Of a stretch of DNA of 7,123 nucleotides, positions 1 through 5,866 are shown in pieces. The stretch comes from Deltaproteobacteria bacterium (GTDB lineage: Bacteria; Desulfobacterota; Desulfobacteria; Desulfobacterales; BuS5): the NCBI GenBank assembly GCA_021157555.1, contig JAGGWL010000071.1, positions 1 to 7,123 on the forward strand, read 5' to 3'. The first letter of the stretch is position 1; each line of letters begins with the position of its first letter. Made by a program: the position numbers and the translations under genes. A model generated the notes under the pieces. That model ran no database searches. It was not told the DNA's origin and saw nothing but the letters and a program-made list of their open reading frames with translations.

Positions 1-1
1 A

Positions 2-128
2 ATCTAACCAGTCCATGCAGACGGACACCAAGTGAGTGTCGTCTTTTGTAAATATTAATTTAATCATATCATCAGTTTTCACCAATTCGGAAGTTCTAGT
101 ATTGGTGCCGCTGATTTCGGTGTTCGGT
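2..128 (+). other. attC site of the preceding cassette
   Basis: R'' is ATCTAAC (2-8) and R' is GTTCGGT (122-128). The stem pairs CAG-CGG-CACCAA (18-31) with TTGGTG-CCG-CTG (102-113). A21 and A25 have no partner, matching the extrahelical bases that orient integrase on attC. The intervening loop region of about 70 bases is AT-rich. The gene of this cassette lies to the left of the window. R'' does not pair with this R' because R' belongs to the next cassette, as expected. Confidence 0.85.
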
Positions 129-138
129 GAAATGACAT

Positions 139-762
139 ATGCCAGGAAATTTGAGTGAAGATAATACGATGAACGAGCCTATTGAGAAAGAAATTTACCT
201 TAAAATACGGCAATCATATGATGAAGCGGAACTTGAAGTAAGTGGGAGATATGATAAATGGATTTTGACATTATCCGGTGGTGCGTTGGGGCTATCAATT
301 ACATTTATCGAAAAAATTGCAAAAAATCCAACACCTGACACTCTTTTTTGGCTTAAGTTTTCATGGGGCTGTTTGGTTATATCACTGTTAGCCGCATTAC
401 TGTCGTTGGTTACAAGCCAATCTGCAATAAGGGAAAACAGGAAAGAACTAGACCTGGCACATTCAGAAAAACGAGATCCCAGCCTTAGCTTTCCAAGATG
501 GTTTACGTACACCACAAATGGATTAAACTGGGGTTCTCTATTTTTATTTATCCTTGGGGTAATATTTTTGTGCATTTTTTCTTTTAAAAACATAGATCAA
601 AAAATAGCAAATGGAGGAAATAATCATGGCAAAAAAACCACTCAAACCACCAGTAAGACAGCCTCAGAGAGAAAGGATAGAGGAAGGATACGTTCCACCA
701 CCACCTCCACCGAAGGAGGAGCGAGGATACGTTCCGCCACCTCCCCCACCGAAAAAGGGTAA
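139..762 (+). CDS. Three-segment membrane protein of unknown function
   Basis: This is the first gene of cassette 1; no family is recognised. The 207-residue product has a charged N-terminal helix rich in Glu, Lys and Arg (residues 12-40). Hydrophobic segments at about 41-58, 70-92 and 131-149 suggest an inner-membrane protein with three transmembrane helices, with a charged loop (98-120) between the second and third. The tail from about residue 158 is low-complexity Thr, Ser, Arg and Gly; it is the out-of-frame reading of an overlapping proline-rich gene and probably carries little function of its own. The start is uncertain: ATG 139 has GGTGA upstream, but ATG 169 (MNEPIEKE) follows AGTGAAG at good spacing and is an equally good choice. 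The first start is only 16 bases from the cassette crossover, which is typical of cassette genes. Confidence 0.75.
   Translation: MPGNLSEDNTMNEPIEKEIYLKIRQSYDEAELEVSGRYDKWILTLSGGALGLSITFIEKIAKNPTPDTLFWLKFSWGCLVISLLAALLSLVTSQSAIRENRKELDLAHSEKRDPSLSFPRWFTYTTNGLNWGSLFLFILGVIFLCIFSFKNIDQKIANGGNNHGKKTTQTTSKTASERKDRGRIRSTTTSTEGGARIRSATSPTEKG
613..617 (+). promoter_or_regulatory. Strong ribosome binding site inside the membrane-protein gene
   Basis: GGAGG lies eight bases before ATG 626. It is a near-consensus Shine-Dalgarno sequence inside the coding region of the upstream gene and decides the start of the overlapping +2-frame microprotein. An in-frame ATG at 611 overlaps the site itself and has no good ribosome binding site, so 626 is preferred. 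Confidence 0.7.
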
Positions 763-769
763 AAAATGA
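626..769 (+). CDS. Overlapping proline-rich microprotein with two GYVPPPPPPK repeats
   Basis: This 47-codon gene is read in a different frame from the membrane-protein gene that it overlaps for 137 bases. It begins MAKKPLKPPV, contains GYVPPPPPPK twice (residues 21-30 and 34-43) and ends KKGKK. The protein is basic and presumably disordered; six-proline runs are typical of SH3- or WW-like ligand segments and would also need EF-P for smooth translation. The two repeat units differ only at third codon positions in this frame (CCA/CCG, CCA/CCT, CCT/CCC, AAG/AAA), whereas the same changes alter amino acids in the frame of the upstream gene. That pattern and the strong GGAGG site argue that this frame is the selected one. 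Translation is probably coupled to the membrane protein, making a functional pair plausible. No function is known to me. Confidence 0.72.
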   Translation: MAKKPLKPPVRQPQRERIEEGYVPPPPPPKEERGYVPPPPPPKKGKK

Positions 770-837
770 ACAATATCGGTACAGATGCGGTACTTAAGAA
801 AAACCGGGATGAGAAGAGCTTAAAAGACATAAAATGA
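766..837 (+). CDS. Possible 23-codon ORF coupled by ATGA overlap
   Basis: The start codon shares ATGA (766-769) with the stop of the proline-rich microprotein, the classical arrangement for translational coupling. AAGGG (755-759) lies six bases upstream. The predicted peptide is hydrophilic and charged (MNNIGTDAVLKKNRDEKSLK, then three more residues), and its stop falls 11 bases before the attC R'' box, so it would fill the rest of the cassette. A peptide this short could arise by chance and no family is recognised. Confidence 0.35.
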   Translation: MNNIGTDAVLKKNRDEKSLKDIK

Positions 838-848
838 GATTGTAAGTC

Positions 849-980
849 ACCGAACAATCGGCTGCAAGGGACGGCAAACAGCGCGGCGGTTTTTCAAAAT
901 CGGTACTCCGCATAAGGTTCAGTGGTAATTCAAAGTTGGTTGCCACGCATGTTTGCCGCCCCTGAGCCGTAGCGTTATGC
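849..980 (+). other. attC site of cassette 1
   Basis: R'' is ACCGAAC (849-855), the exact reverse complement of the GTTCGGT that opens cassette 1 at 122. R' is GTTATGC (974-980) and belongs to cassette 2. The main stem pairs 859-879 (CGGCTGCAAGGGACGGCAAAC, without its last base as written in the site) with GTTTGCC at 951-957 and the bases up to 969; internal bulges lie at the TGC/GA step. The variable terminal region is about 70 bases. Confidence 0.88.
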
Positions 981-998
981 TCATAGAGAGAAATTATC

Positions 999-2705
999 AT
1001 GCTTCAAATTATTTCAGGAAAATTCTTTGAAAGTGACGACAGGTTTGCCCACGACGGAAAGGGAATCTTGTTCTCCAATTATTCGTGGGTTCAACCCATT
1101 GAGACCTGTGTGGCTACTCTTGAGCCGGTAGATACATACGCCTCTGTATCATCGTATGTTGTTAGTTACTGCAATCAAATCGAGAAGGAAAAACCGCCTG
1201 CCAAAAACGTACTGGTTAGAATAGGGGATTCAGAAATAGTTGAACAATTCATGATTGTTTGCTCTTTTTTTCTGAATGCTTTTTTTCATCAAGATCGAAG
1301 TGTTGTTGCAACTGCCTGTCGTGATCAGAGATATAGTTCGTCTGATTACTTTATACCGTCGCAATTTGTCCCAAGAGTATTTTCCCGTCAAATAAGGGGA
1401 AACCTGAATGAGACGGAGGAATTTACAGAATTTGTAGATGATCTCATTGGCTTAAAACGTGAAGATTACACTTCGGTGATCACATCATTGCGTTGTTTTA
1501 ATGACGCAATGCAAATATTAGGCACAAATATTGATCTGGCATATTCTTTATTGATTTATTCTATAGAAGCATTAGCTCAGCGATCGGATTCATTTGAACC
1601 TACATGGGAGGATTACCCTCAAAACACTCGATGCCTTTTGGATAATATATTTAAAGAAATAGATTCTGGCATAGCGGGAAGAATAAAGAATGCTTTGCTA
1701 AATGATAGCAACCTAAAAAGCACCGTTCGTTTCATGAGCTTTGTAAGCAGCAATATTGATGATACGTTTTTTATAGGAGAATCACCTTCGGGGTATATGG
1801 CTCTTAGAAGAAGTGAATTTGCTCGAGCACTAAAGAATGCCTATGTAATAAGGTCAAAATTTGCTCACCTTCTACAGCCAATTCAGGAACAACTAAGACA
1901 CCCACAGATAGCAGACGGTGATGTTGTTCGTGTTTCGGACGAGCCATACCTAACGATTGCAGGGTTGGTTCGTATTGCACGTCATGTAATAGACAACTTT
2001 ATCAAAAAATGTGAAAAGATTGCGCATGAAGAATATAACTGGAGAGGCTCACTTCCGGGCATTATGCGGATGGAAATGGCACCGCAGTATTGGATATGGA
2101 AGCATGAAGGTTTTGTAGCTGAACATGCAACAAAGAAACTATCTGGCTTCCTTTCTCAGCTAGAAGGTGTAATGCTGAGAAAGGAAGCGATTACAGATTT
2201 AAGGGATTTGCTTGAAAAATATGAAAAGCTAATTGGTCAAGCATCCTCGCCATATAGAGTGCAGCTTCTGACAACGTATGTATTGTATAACGGGTATGTA
2301 AGCGAAGAACATAGGAGCAAAAACTATTTAAACGTTTTGGAAAAATACAAAACGCTCCTTGATGAATGCACAATAGAAACAATGCTTGCATTGCTCCTTC
2401 TGGGGCACAATTGGCCGTGGCGAAAGGAAGAGTGTGTAAAGTGCTGGAACGTTTACTTAAGGACTATTCACAGAAAGAATACTATCAAAATTCCTCAAAC
2501 AATAAGTGTAGCGATAATGCTTGAATTGGCGTCAATGTTTCTGGCTGATGGAGACGAATCTGAATATACATACTGGATGGATATGGCAATACTTGAAGCT
2601 GCCGGCCAGAAAGAGTGGCAGCAAAAATTAATCCAAGCAAAATCTGATGTTGCCGCTTTGAAGGGCATGGAAGTATTTAATGTGCCGTCGAATACGCAGG
2701 CATAA
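999..2705 (+). CDS. HEPN-motif protein, candidate ribonuclease or defence protein
   Basis: This 568-residue protein is the only gene of cassette 2. Residues 285-290 read RSKFAH, an R-x4-H motif in the form used by HEPN-domain ribonucleases. It lies in a helical region (about 160-340) whose earlier helix, YSLLIYSIEAL (182-192), has the conserved-looking acidic residue seen before the motif in Apea-like HEPN proteins. The N-terminal 150 residues look like mixed alpha/beta and the C-terminal 200 residues like an all-helical, possibly TPR-like, module. There is no signal peptide or membrane segment, so it is presumably cytoplasmic. Known HEPN proteins of this type include antiphage effectors and toxin components that cut RNA. 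That role here is an inference from one motif and its helical context, and no separate antitoxin gene is present. ATG 999 lies 24 bases after the crossover, with GAGAG eight bases upstream. The stop codon TAA lies inside the attC R'' box. Confidence 0.85.
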   Translation: MLQIISGKFFESDDRFAHDGKGILFSNYSWVQPIETCVATLEPVDTYASVSSYVVSYCNQIEKEKPPAKNVLVRIGDSEIVEQFMIVCSFFLNAFFHQDRSVVATACRDQRYSSSDYFIPSQFVPRVFSRQIRGNLNETEEFTEFVDDLIGLKREDYTSVITSLRCFNDAMQILGTNIDLAYSLLIYSIEALAQRSDSFEPTWEDYPQNTRCLLDNIFKEIDSGIAGRIKNALLNDSNLKSTVRFMSFVSSNIDDTFFIGESPSGYMALRRSEFARALKNAYVIRSKFAHLLQPIQEQLRHPQIADGDVVRVSDEPYLTIAGLVRIARHVIDNFIKKCEKIAHEEYNWRGSLPGIMRMEMAPQYWIWKHEGFVAEHATKKLSGFLSQLEGVMLRKEAITDLRDLLEKYEKLIGQASSPYRVQLLTTYVLYNGYVSEEHRSKNYLNVLEKYKTLLDECTIETMLALLLLGHNWPWRKEECVKCWNVYLRTIHRKNTIKIPQTISVAIMLELASMFLADGDESEYTYWMDMAILEAAGQKEWQQKLIQAKSDVAALKGMEVFNVPSNTQA

Positions 2706-2786
2706 CCATCACGTGCACTCGGACAGTAAAAAGCTCCGCTCGTTCCTCGCTCCTCTTTTTACTGCCGGTGACGTGTTTCGTTAGGT
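2700..2786 (+). other. attC site of cassette 2
   Basis: R'' is GCATAAC (2700-2706), the exact reverse complement of GTTATGC at the start of this cassette, and it contains the stop codon of the HEPN-motif gene. R' is GTTAGGT (2780-2786) and belongs to the next, geneless unit. The stem pairs AGTAAAAAG (2725-2733) with CTTTTTACT (2755-2763), and CACGT (2710-2714) with ACGTG (2771-2775), with unpaired bases between as expected for attC. Confidence 0.88.
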
Positions 2787-2904
2787 CGGACCGCTTCGCG
2801 CTCCGACCTAATGCCCGCCGGATGAGCTTCGCTCCACTGAACCTGCCAGCCGAAGCGCAAAAGCGCTCCGCCTAACAGGCCCAATGGAGCCGACTGCGGT
2901 GGCT
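2780..2904 (+). repeat. 125-base direct repeat, left copy
   Basis: This stretch matches 6999-7123 base for base except at 2841 (A here, G at 7060). The right copy runs into the window edge, so the full repeat is probably longer and may include the whole geneless cassette. Both copies begin at the crossover of an attC, with unrelated sequence to the left apart from the preceding C. Confidence 0.95.
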
Positions 2905-2976
2905 GAGTGGCCGTAAACTCCGCTACGCTCCGCATTACGGCTCCTTCAGCCATCCTCGCGGCTCATCCGGCGGGCA
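2781..2976 (+). mobile_element. Geneless attC-only cassette with AAT/ATT core (copy 1)
   Basis: This 196-base unit begins exactly at a crossover point (G|TTAGGT) and ends at A|TTATCT, the start of the next cassette. It has no credible gene: a short hairpin (2781-2811) is followed directly by its own attC (2806-2982). Its R'' is ACCTAAT, complementary to its own start except that the usual final C is T; the partner core is ATT instead of GTT. The changes on the two sides compensate each other. The first 124 bases recur at 7000-7123 with one difference. The likely role is a mobile spacer or a structured nucleic-acid element. An alternative is a MITE-like element that targets attC sites, but the shared ends coincide with cassette crossovers, not with the internal inverted repeat. 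Confidence 0.7.
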
Positions 2977-2982
2977 TTATCT
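2806..2982 (+). other. attC of the geneless cassette, branched and with ATT core
   Basis: R'' is ACCTAAT (2806-2812) and R' is ATTATCT (2976-2982). The outer arm is a perfect 19-base inverted repeat, TAATGCCCGCCGGATGAGC (2809-2827) against 2961-2979, with no extrahelical base. Within it are two further hairpins: 2831-2890 (28-base arms with an AAAA loop at 2859-2862) and 2900-2952 (TGGCTGA...CCGTAA pairing with TTACGG...TCAGCCA). The site therefore folds as a three-way junction and not as a simple attC stem, and it is the longest in the window. A consensus R''-like GCCTAAC sits at 2870-2876 without a matching GTTAGGC downstream. Confidence 0.65.
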
Positions 2983-2997
2983 GAAAAAGGAGGTATC

Positions 2998-3570
2998 ATG
3001 AAAACTAGATCAGTAAAACTTTATTTTTTATTGGCAATCAGCGTTCTGCTAATGACTGCATGCGCCACCGTGCCCGAGATGCCAGGTTTCATATCAGAAA
3101 GCACTTCGGAGTTTGATGGGTCAAAGCAAATCAAAATGGAACCAGCATGGTTATATAATTCTTCAATAAAGTTAGCGCTATTCAAGAATACTAAAATGGA
3201 TATAAATGATGTAGTCTTAACTGTCGTAGCAAAAGGAGCTCACAGTTTTGCAGAAGGGAAGTCTTTGCATTTCAACATTGATGGAGGCATAGTCAGTTTT
3301 AAGTCTATCGATTTGTTGACAGACATTAATACATCCTCTGGATTCGTCGGCAGCGGTATCTATATTCCACCTTCAAATTGGTCATCTAAGGATTATTTGG
3401 TTAGCAAACAATTTATCCAACGGCTTATTAATGCAGAAAGAGTCGTCGTTAAAGTTGATCTACGAAAGAGCTTTGTTGAGGGTGTATTTTCCAGTGATGC
3501 CCCGACAACAGCTCGACCGGCTTTTAGAAGGTTTTATGAAAAAATTGGAACATTAAAACTTCCCAGATAA
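2998..3570 (+). CDS. Predicted lipoprotein of unknown function (cassette 4)
   Basis: The 190-residue product starts with a lipoprotein signal peptide: basic residues, a hydrophobic core (8-19) and a lipobox LMTAC with the lipidated cysteine at 22. The mature protein would be anchored to the inner or outer membrane and face the periplasm. The rest looks beta-rich, with no enzymatic motif I can name; a conserved-looking stretch near the end reads VVVKVDLRKSFVEGVFSSDA. AAGGAGG (2987-2993) lies four bases before the ATG, and the gene starts 21 bases after the crossover. The stop TAA lies in the attC R'' box. This is the only gene in its cassette. Confidence 0.85.
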   Translation: MKTRSVKLYFLLAISVLLMTACATVPEMPGFISESTSEFDGSKQIKMEPAWLYNSSIKLALFKNTKMDINDVVLTVVAKGAHSFAEGKSLHFNIDGGIVSFKSIDLLTDINTSSGFVGSGIYIPPSNWSSKDYLVSKQFIQRLINAERVVVKVDLRKSFVEGVFSSDAPTTARPAFRRFYEKIGTLKLPR

Positions 3571-3639
3571 CCAGCGGTTGAAGGTGGACTGGCAAATTCG
3601 CTGAGCTACTTTGCCAGCCACTTAACCGCGACGTTCGGC
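3565..3639 (+). other. attC site of cassette 4
   Basis: This is the shortest attC here, at 75 bases. R'' is AGATAAC (3565-3571), the complement of GTTATCT; the actual start of this cassette reads ATTATCT (2976-2982) because the base left of the crossover comes from the geneless cassette. R' is GTTCGGC (3633-3639). The stem pairs GCGGTT...CTGGCAAA (3574-3596) with TTTGCCAG...AACCGC (3610-3629), with small bulges. Confidence 0.9.
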
Positions 3640-3668
3640 ATACGAAAAAAACTAGGGAGGTAGACATT

Positions 3669-4535
3669 ATGAACAAATCAAGCCTGAGAAATTTAGCATG
3701 TCTTTTTATTTTTATCCAGATTCTCGCATGTTCATCGTACAAGGGACCAAGCAAGAATGAAATTCAACAAACCCTTGCAGTTGATCTACCTGCATATATC
3801 GAAATATCAAATTTTGATATTGAGGCATCGCAAAACGCTGGCACTGAAGTAAATCCTTTGTATCAAACAAGGTTTCGTGCAACCCTACGACTAAAGACTG
3901 ACACATTTTTGGAGCATGAGCGTGAAGGGAATGTTCTTTTTGTTCGTCCAGCTAAGAAAAACGGTGAAAGCATCGAAGTTTTTGGTCGAGCCGAATCCAA
4001 ACTCTACGCTGGAGCCTGGCAAAATTCTGTGAAAATTGATGGGTCACCACTGAATAGTATGGGTGTTCCGATCAGTATGTTTAACTCAGCAAATGTTATT
4101 ATCAAAGGAACTCAAGAAGAAGAAAAATACCGAGCTAAACAACAACATCTTGCCGAAAAAAAAAGGTGTGCAGAGCAGGCACGATTTGATAGAAGAAAAA
4201 ATGTTGTTCTATCAGCGTTTTCTGGCTCACCGGTACTCAAAGGTGAGGCAAGCAACCGAAAAGAGAACTGGCCGTTTAGCTTACATGTAAAATCTCTTGA
4301 CCATTCTGATGGGAAGTGGATTGGAGAAATTAAATGGATTACGCTCAACGCTGTTCACAAAGTTGAAGGCACAATTATTGGAGCCAAGATAAGATTCGTT
4401 GAAACTGACTTCATCAAGAAAGGTAATGCAATAATCGGTTGTATCTATACTCTTGATTTAGATGATAACGAAATCCGGTTAAATGGCACCTGGAAGTGTA
4501 GTCAAAAGGGAAATGTCTGGATCAATTTAAGATGA
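3669..4535 (+). CDS. Predicted two-domain lipoprotein of unknown function (cassette 5)
   Basis: The 288-residue product has a lipoprotein signal peptide with lipobox ILAC and lipidated cysteine at 21. After it comes a first mixed alpha/beta region (about 27-145) and a charged, probably helical or coiled-coil linker rich in Glu, Lys and Gln (148-178). The last part is a beta-rich domain (about 179-288) with alternating hydrophobic strands ending GTWKCSQKGNVWINL. That layout suggests a membrane-anchored periplasmic protein with a C-terminal ligand- or partner-binding domain; I recognise no family. GGGAGG (3655-3660) is eight bases before the ATG, which supports this start. It is the only gene of the cassette and is followed by about 118 bases without a convincing gene before the attC. 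Confidence 0.85.
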   Translation: MNKSSLRNLACLFIFIQILACSSYKGPSKNEIQQTLAVDLPAYIEISNFDIEASQNAGTEVNPLYQTRFRATLRLKTDTFLEHEREGNVLFVRPAKKNGESIEVFGRAESKLYAGAWQNSVKIDGSPLNSMGVPISMFNSANVIIKGTQEEEKYRAKQQHLAEKKRCAEQARFDRRKNVVLSAFSGSPVLKGEASNRKENWPFSLHVKSLDHSDGKWIGEIKWITLNAVHKVEGTIIGAKIRFVETDFIKKGNAIIGCIYTLDLDDNEIRLNGTWKCSQKGNVWINLR

Positions 4536-4640
4536 TTCAGCAAACTCCCATATAGCAATGGGGTCATCCATGATTGCTTTTGTCAAATACGTTAAATCAA
4601 GAACATCTGTGGTTTTTAGAACTTCTCAAGAACAACTTTA

Positions 4641-4658
4641 TCGGCAATAAATTGCCGA
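4641..4658 (+). other. Seven-base-pair hairpin overlapping the attC R'' box
   Basis: TCGGCAA-TAAA-TTGCCGA is a perfect hairpin with a four-base loop whose right arm includes the first five bases of R'' (GCCGAAC). There is no T-run after it on the + strand, so it does not look like a terminator. It could compete with pairing of R'' to R'. Confidence 0.6.
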
Positions 4659-4742
4659 ACAAAAGCATTCATCCGACCGCGAATAGCCGCCCGTTTTTTT
4701 GTTCGAGCATCCCGGCGCGGCGGCTGATGCAGGTCGTTCGGC
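4654..4742 (+). other. attC site of cassette 5
   Basis: R'' is GCCGAAC (4654-4660), the exact complement of GTTCGGC at the start of this cassette. R' is GTTCGGC (4736-4742), so this site is complementary in place as well. The stem pairs CGACC (4674-4678) with GGTCG (4732-4736) and AGCCGCC (4685-4691) with GGCGGCT (4719-4725). Thirteen bases lie between R'' and the stem on the left but none on the right, so the site is lopsided. A run of seven T lies in the loop region. Confidence 0.85.
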
Positions 4743-4762
4743 TACTAAATGAGGTGTAAACA

Positions 4763-5818
4763 ATGAAAAAAATAAAAATATTTATTGCCCTATACTATAT
4801 ATTCTTTATCCTCTTTGGTGTGACTTTGACATATGCTCAAACTGCTCAGGAGATTGCCAAAAAAACGTTTCGCTCGACGGTACTTTTAGTTATGGAGGAT
4901 GCAAATGGTCAGCCACTCTCACTTGGTAGTGGCTTTTTTGTTAGAAATGGAGAGATCGCAACCAACCTCCACGTTGTTGAAGGTGCAGCAGGGGGATACG
5001 CAAAACTAATGGATGAGAAAACGAAGTATGACATTGAAGGTGTTACAGCTGTTGATACTAAACGAGATCTGGTGATTCTTAAAATATCAAATGTACGTTC
5101 ACAAGCACTTTCTATTGGGAACAGTGATGCTGTGCAGGTTGGCGAGCCAATTTTTGTTGTAGGAAATCCGAAGGGATTAGAAGGGACATTCTCCCAAGGC
5201 ATCATTAGTAGTATCCGAACAATTGGCTCCGACAAAATTCTCCAAATTACCGCTCCGATCTCACCCGGCAGTAGCGGTGGTCCTGTATTAAATAAAAAAG
5301 GAAAAGTTATTGGTGTTTCAGTCGCAACCTTCAAGGGTGGCCAGAATCTAAATTTTGCCATCCCTGCGAGTTATTTAAAAACACTGCTATCCAAGACGGG
5401 AATTGTAAAGCCCTTGGCTAAATCCAAACAAGGAAAAAATCAACGCTCCATACTTTCTAATATTGGAGGTAGTAGTACTGAAGGGATTATAGGAGAAAGT
5501 TTTGTTTGGGATAACAATTATGACAATTCATATATTCGGAATCAGGGATTTACTTTTTCAATTCGCAACCATCTGCGCTCAGCTGTATCAAATATCTTGG
5601 TGCTTATAATTTTCTATGATCGAAGTGGCTTGCCTCTTGATGTAATTCCCCTAAAGTTTTCTAATTTGATTCCGCCGAAACTTGCAAAAAGAGTTAGTTC
5701 ATCGGCTGATTATAGCATTAAGAAAATGACTACATCATATAAAGGGGTTAGTAAATTCAAAGACAGTCCAGACACAAAAATAGAATTCCGTATCCTCGAT
5801 TTTAAAATTGTGGAATAG
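4763..5818 (+). CDS. Exported trypsin-like serine protease without PDZ domain
   Basis: The first gene of cassette 6 encodes a 351-residue S1-fold protease of the HtrA/DegP-like type. It has a signal peptide with probable cleavage after TYA (residue 25). The catalytic triad is visible: His70 in ATNLHVV, Asp102 in TKRDLVILK, and Ser171 in SPGSSGGPV. GNPKGLEGTFSQGIIS (134-149) is typical of the family's substrate-binding side. HtrA and DegP usually carry one or two PDZ domains after the protease; here the C-terminal region (about 245-351) is instead a small beta-rich domain of the FxLYD-like kind, with NNYDNSYIRNQGFTFSIRN and FYDRSGLPL. The protein should act in the periplasm on unfolded or specific protein substrates. 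GAGGT (4751-4755) is well placed before the ATG. A separate HNH-motif gene follows after 48 bases with no attC between. Confidence 0.92.
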   Translation: MKKIKIFIALYYIFFILFGVTLTYAQTAQEIAKKTFRSTVLLVMEDANGQPLSLGSGFFVRNGEIATNLHVVEGAAGGYAKLMDEKTKYDIEGVTAVDTKRDLVILKISNVRSQALSIGNSDAVQVGEPIFVVGNPKGLEGTFSQGIISSIRTIGSDKILQITAPISPGSSGGPVLNKKGKVIGVSVATFKGGQNLNFAIPASYLKTLLSKTGIVKPLAKSKQGKNQRSILSNIGGSSTEGIIGESFVWDNNYDNSYIRNQGFTFSIRNHLRSAVSNILVLIIFYDRSGLPLDVIPLKFSNLIPPKLAKRVSSSADYSIKKMTTSYKGVSKFKDSPDTKIEFRILDFKIVE

Positions 5819-5866
5819 ATTGTACACCATAGCAAGCCATGCAGCAAATTAAGAGGCAACAGATTT

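Noticed and set aside
46..72. Promoter-like TTGTAA and TATCAT in the AT-rich loop of the first attC
   Set aside because: The spacer is only 15 bases and both boxes are weak; AT-rich sequence gives such matches by chance.
195..593. 132-codon minus-strand ORF inside the membrane-protein gene
   Set aside because: Antisense shadow; no ribosome binding site, and the opposite orientation would be rare in a cassette.
2725..2763. AGTAAAAAG...CTTTTTACT as a transcription terminator
   Set aside because: It is the attC stem of cassette 2, with a 21-base loop and no terminal T-run after the stem.
2780..2904. CRISPR-like or satellite repeat
   Set aside because: Only two copies about 4.2 kb apart, each at an attC crossover; this fits a repeated cassette.
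2759..2953. Minus-strand ORF of 64 codons across the geneless cassette
   Set aside because: It is open because the region is GC-rich and palindromic; it has no ribosome binding site and the palindromes explain its sequence.
4558..4650. 30-codon ORF after the cassette 5 lipoprotein gene
   Set aside because: No Shine-Dalgarno sequence and no recognisable features; its end overlaps the hairpin next to the attC.
4574..4759. 61-codon + strand ORF ending in KSIHPTANSRPFF and ARRLMQVVRLLNEV
   Set aside because: Its second half is the attC site itself read as protein, a common artefact in cassette arrays, and it lacks a ribosome binding site.
4909..5361. 150-codon minus-strand ORF inside the protease gene
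   Set aside because: It is the antisense shadow of a gene with a complete catalytic triad and signal peptide.
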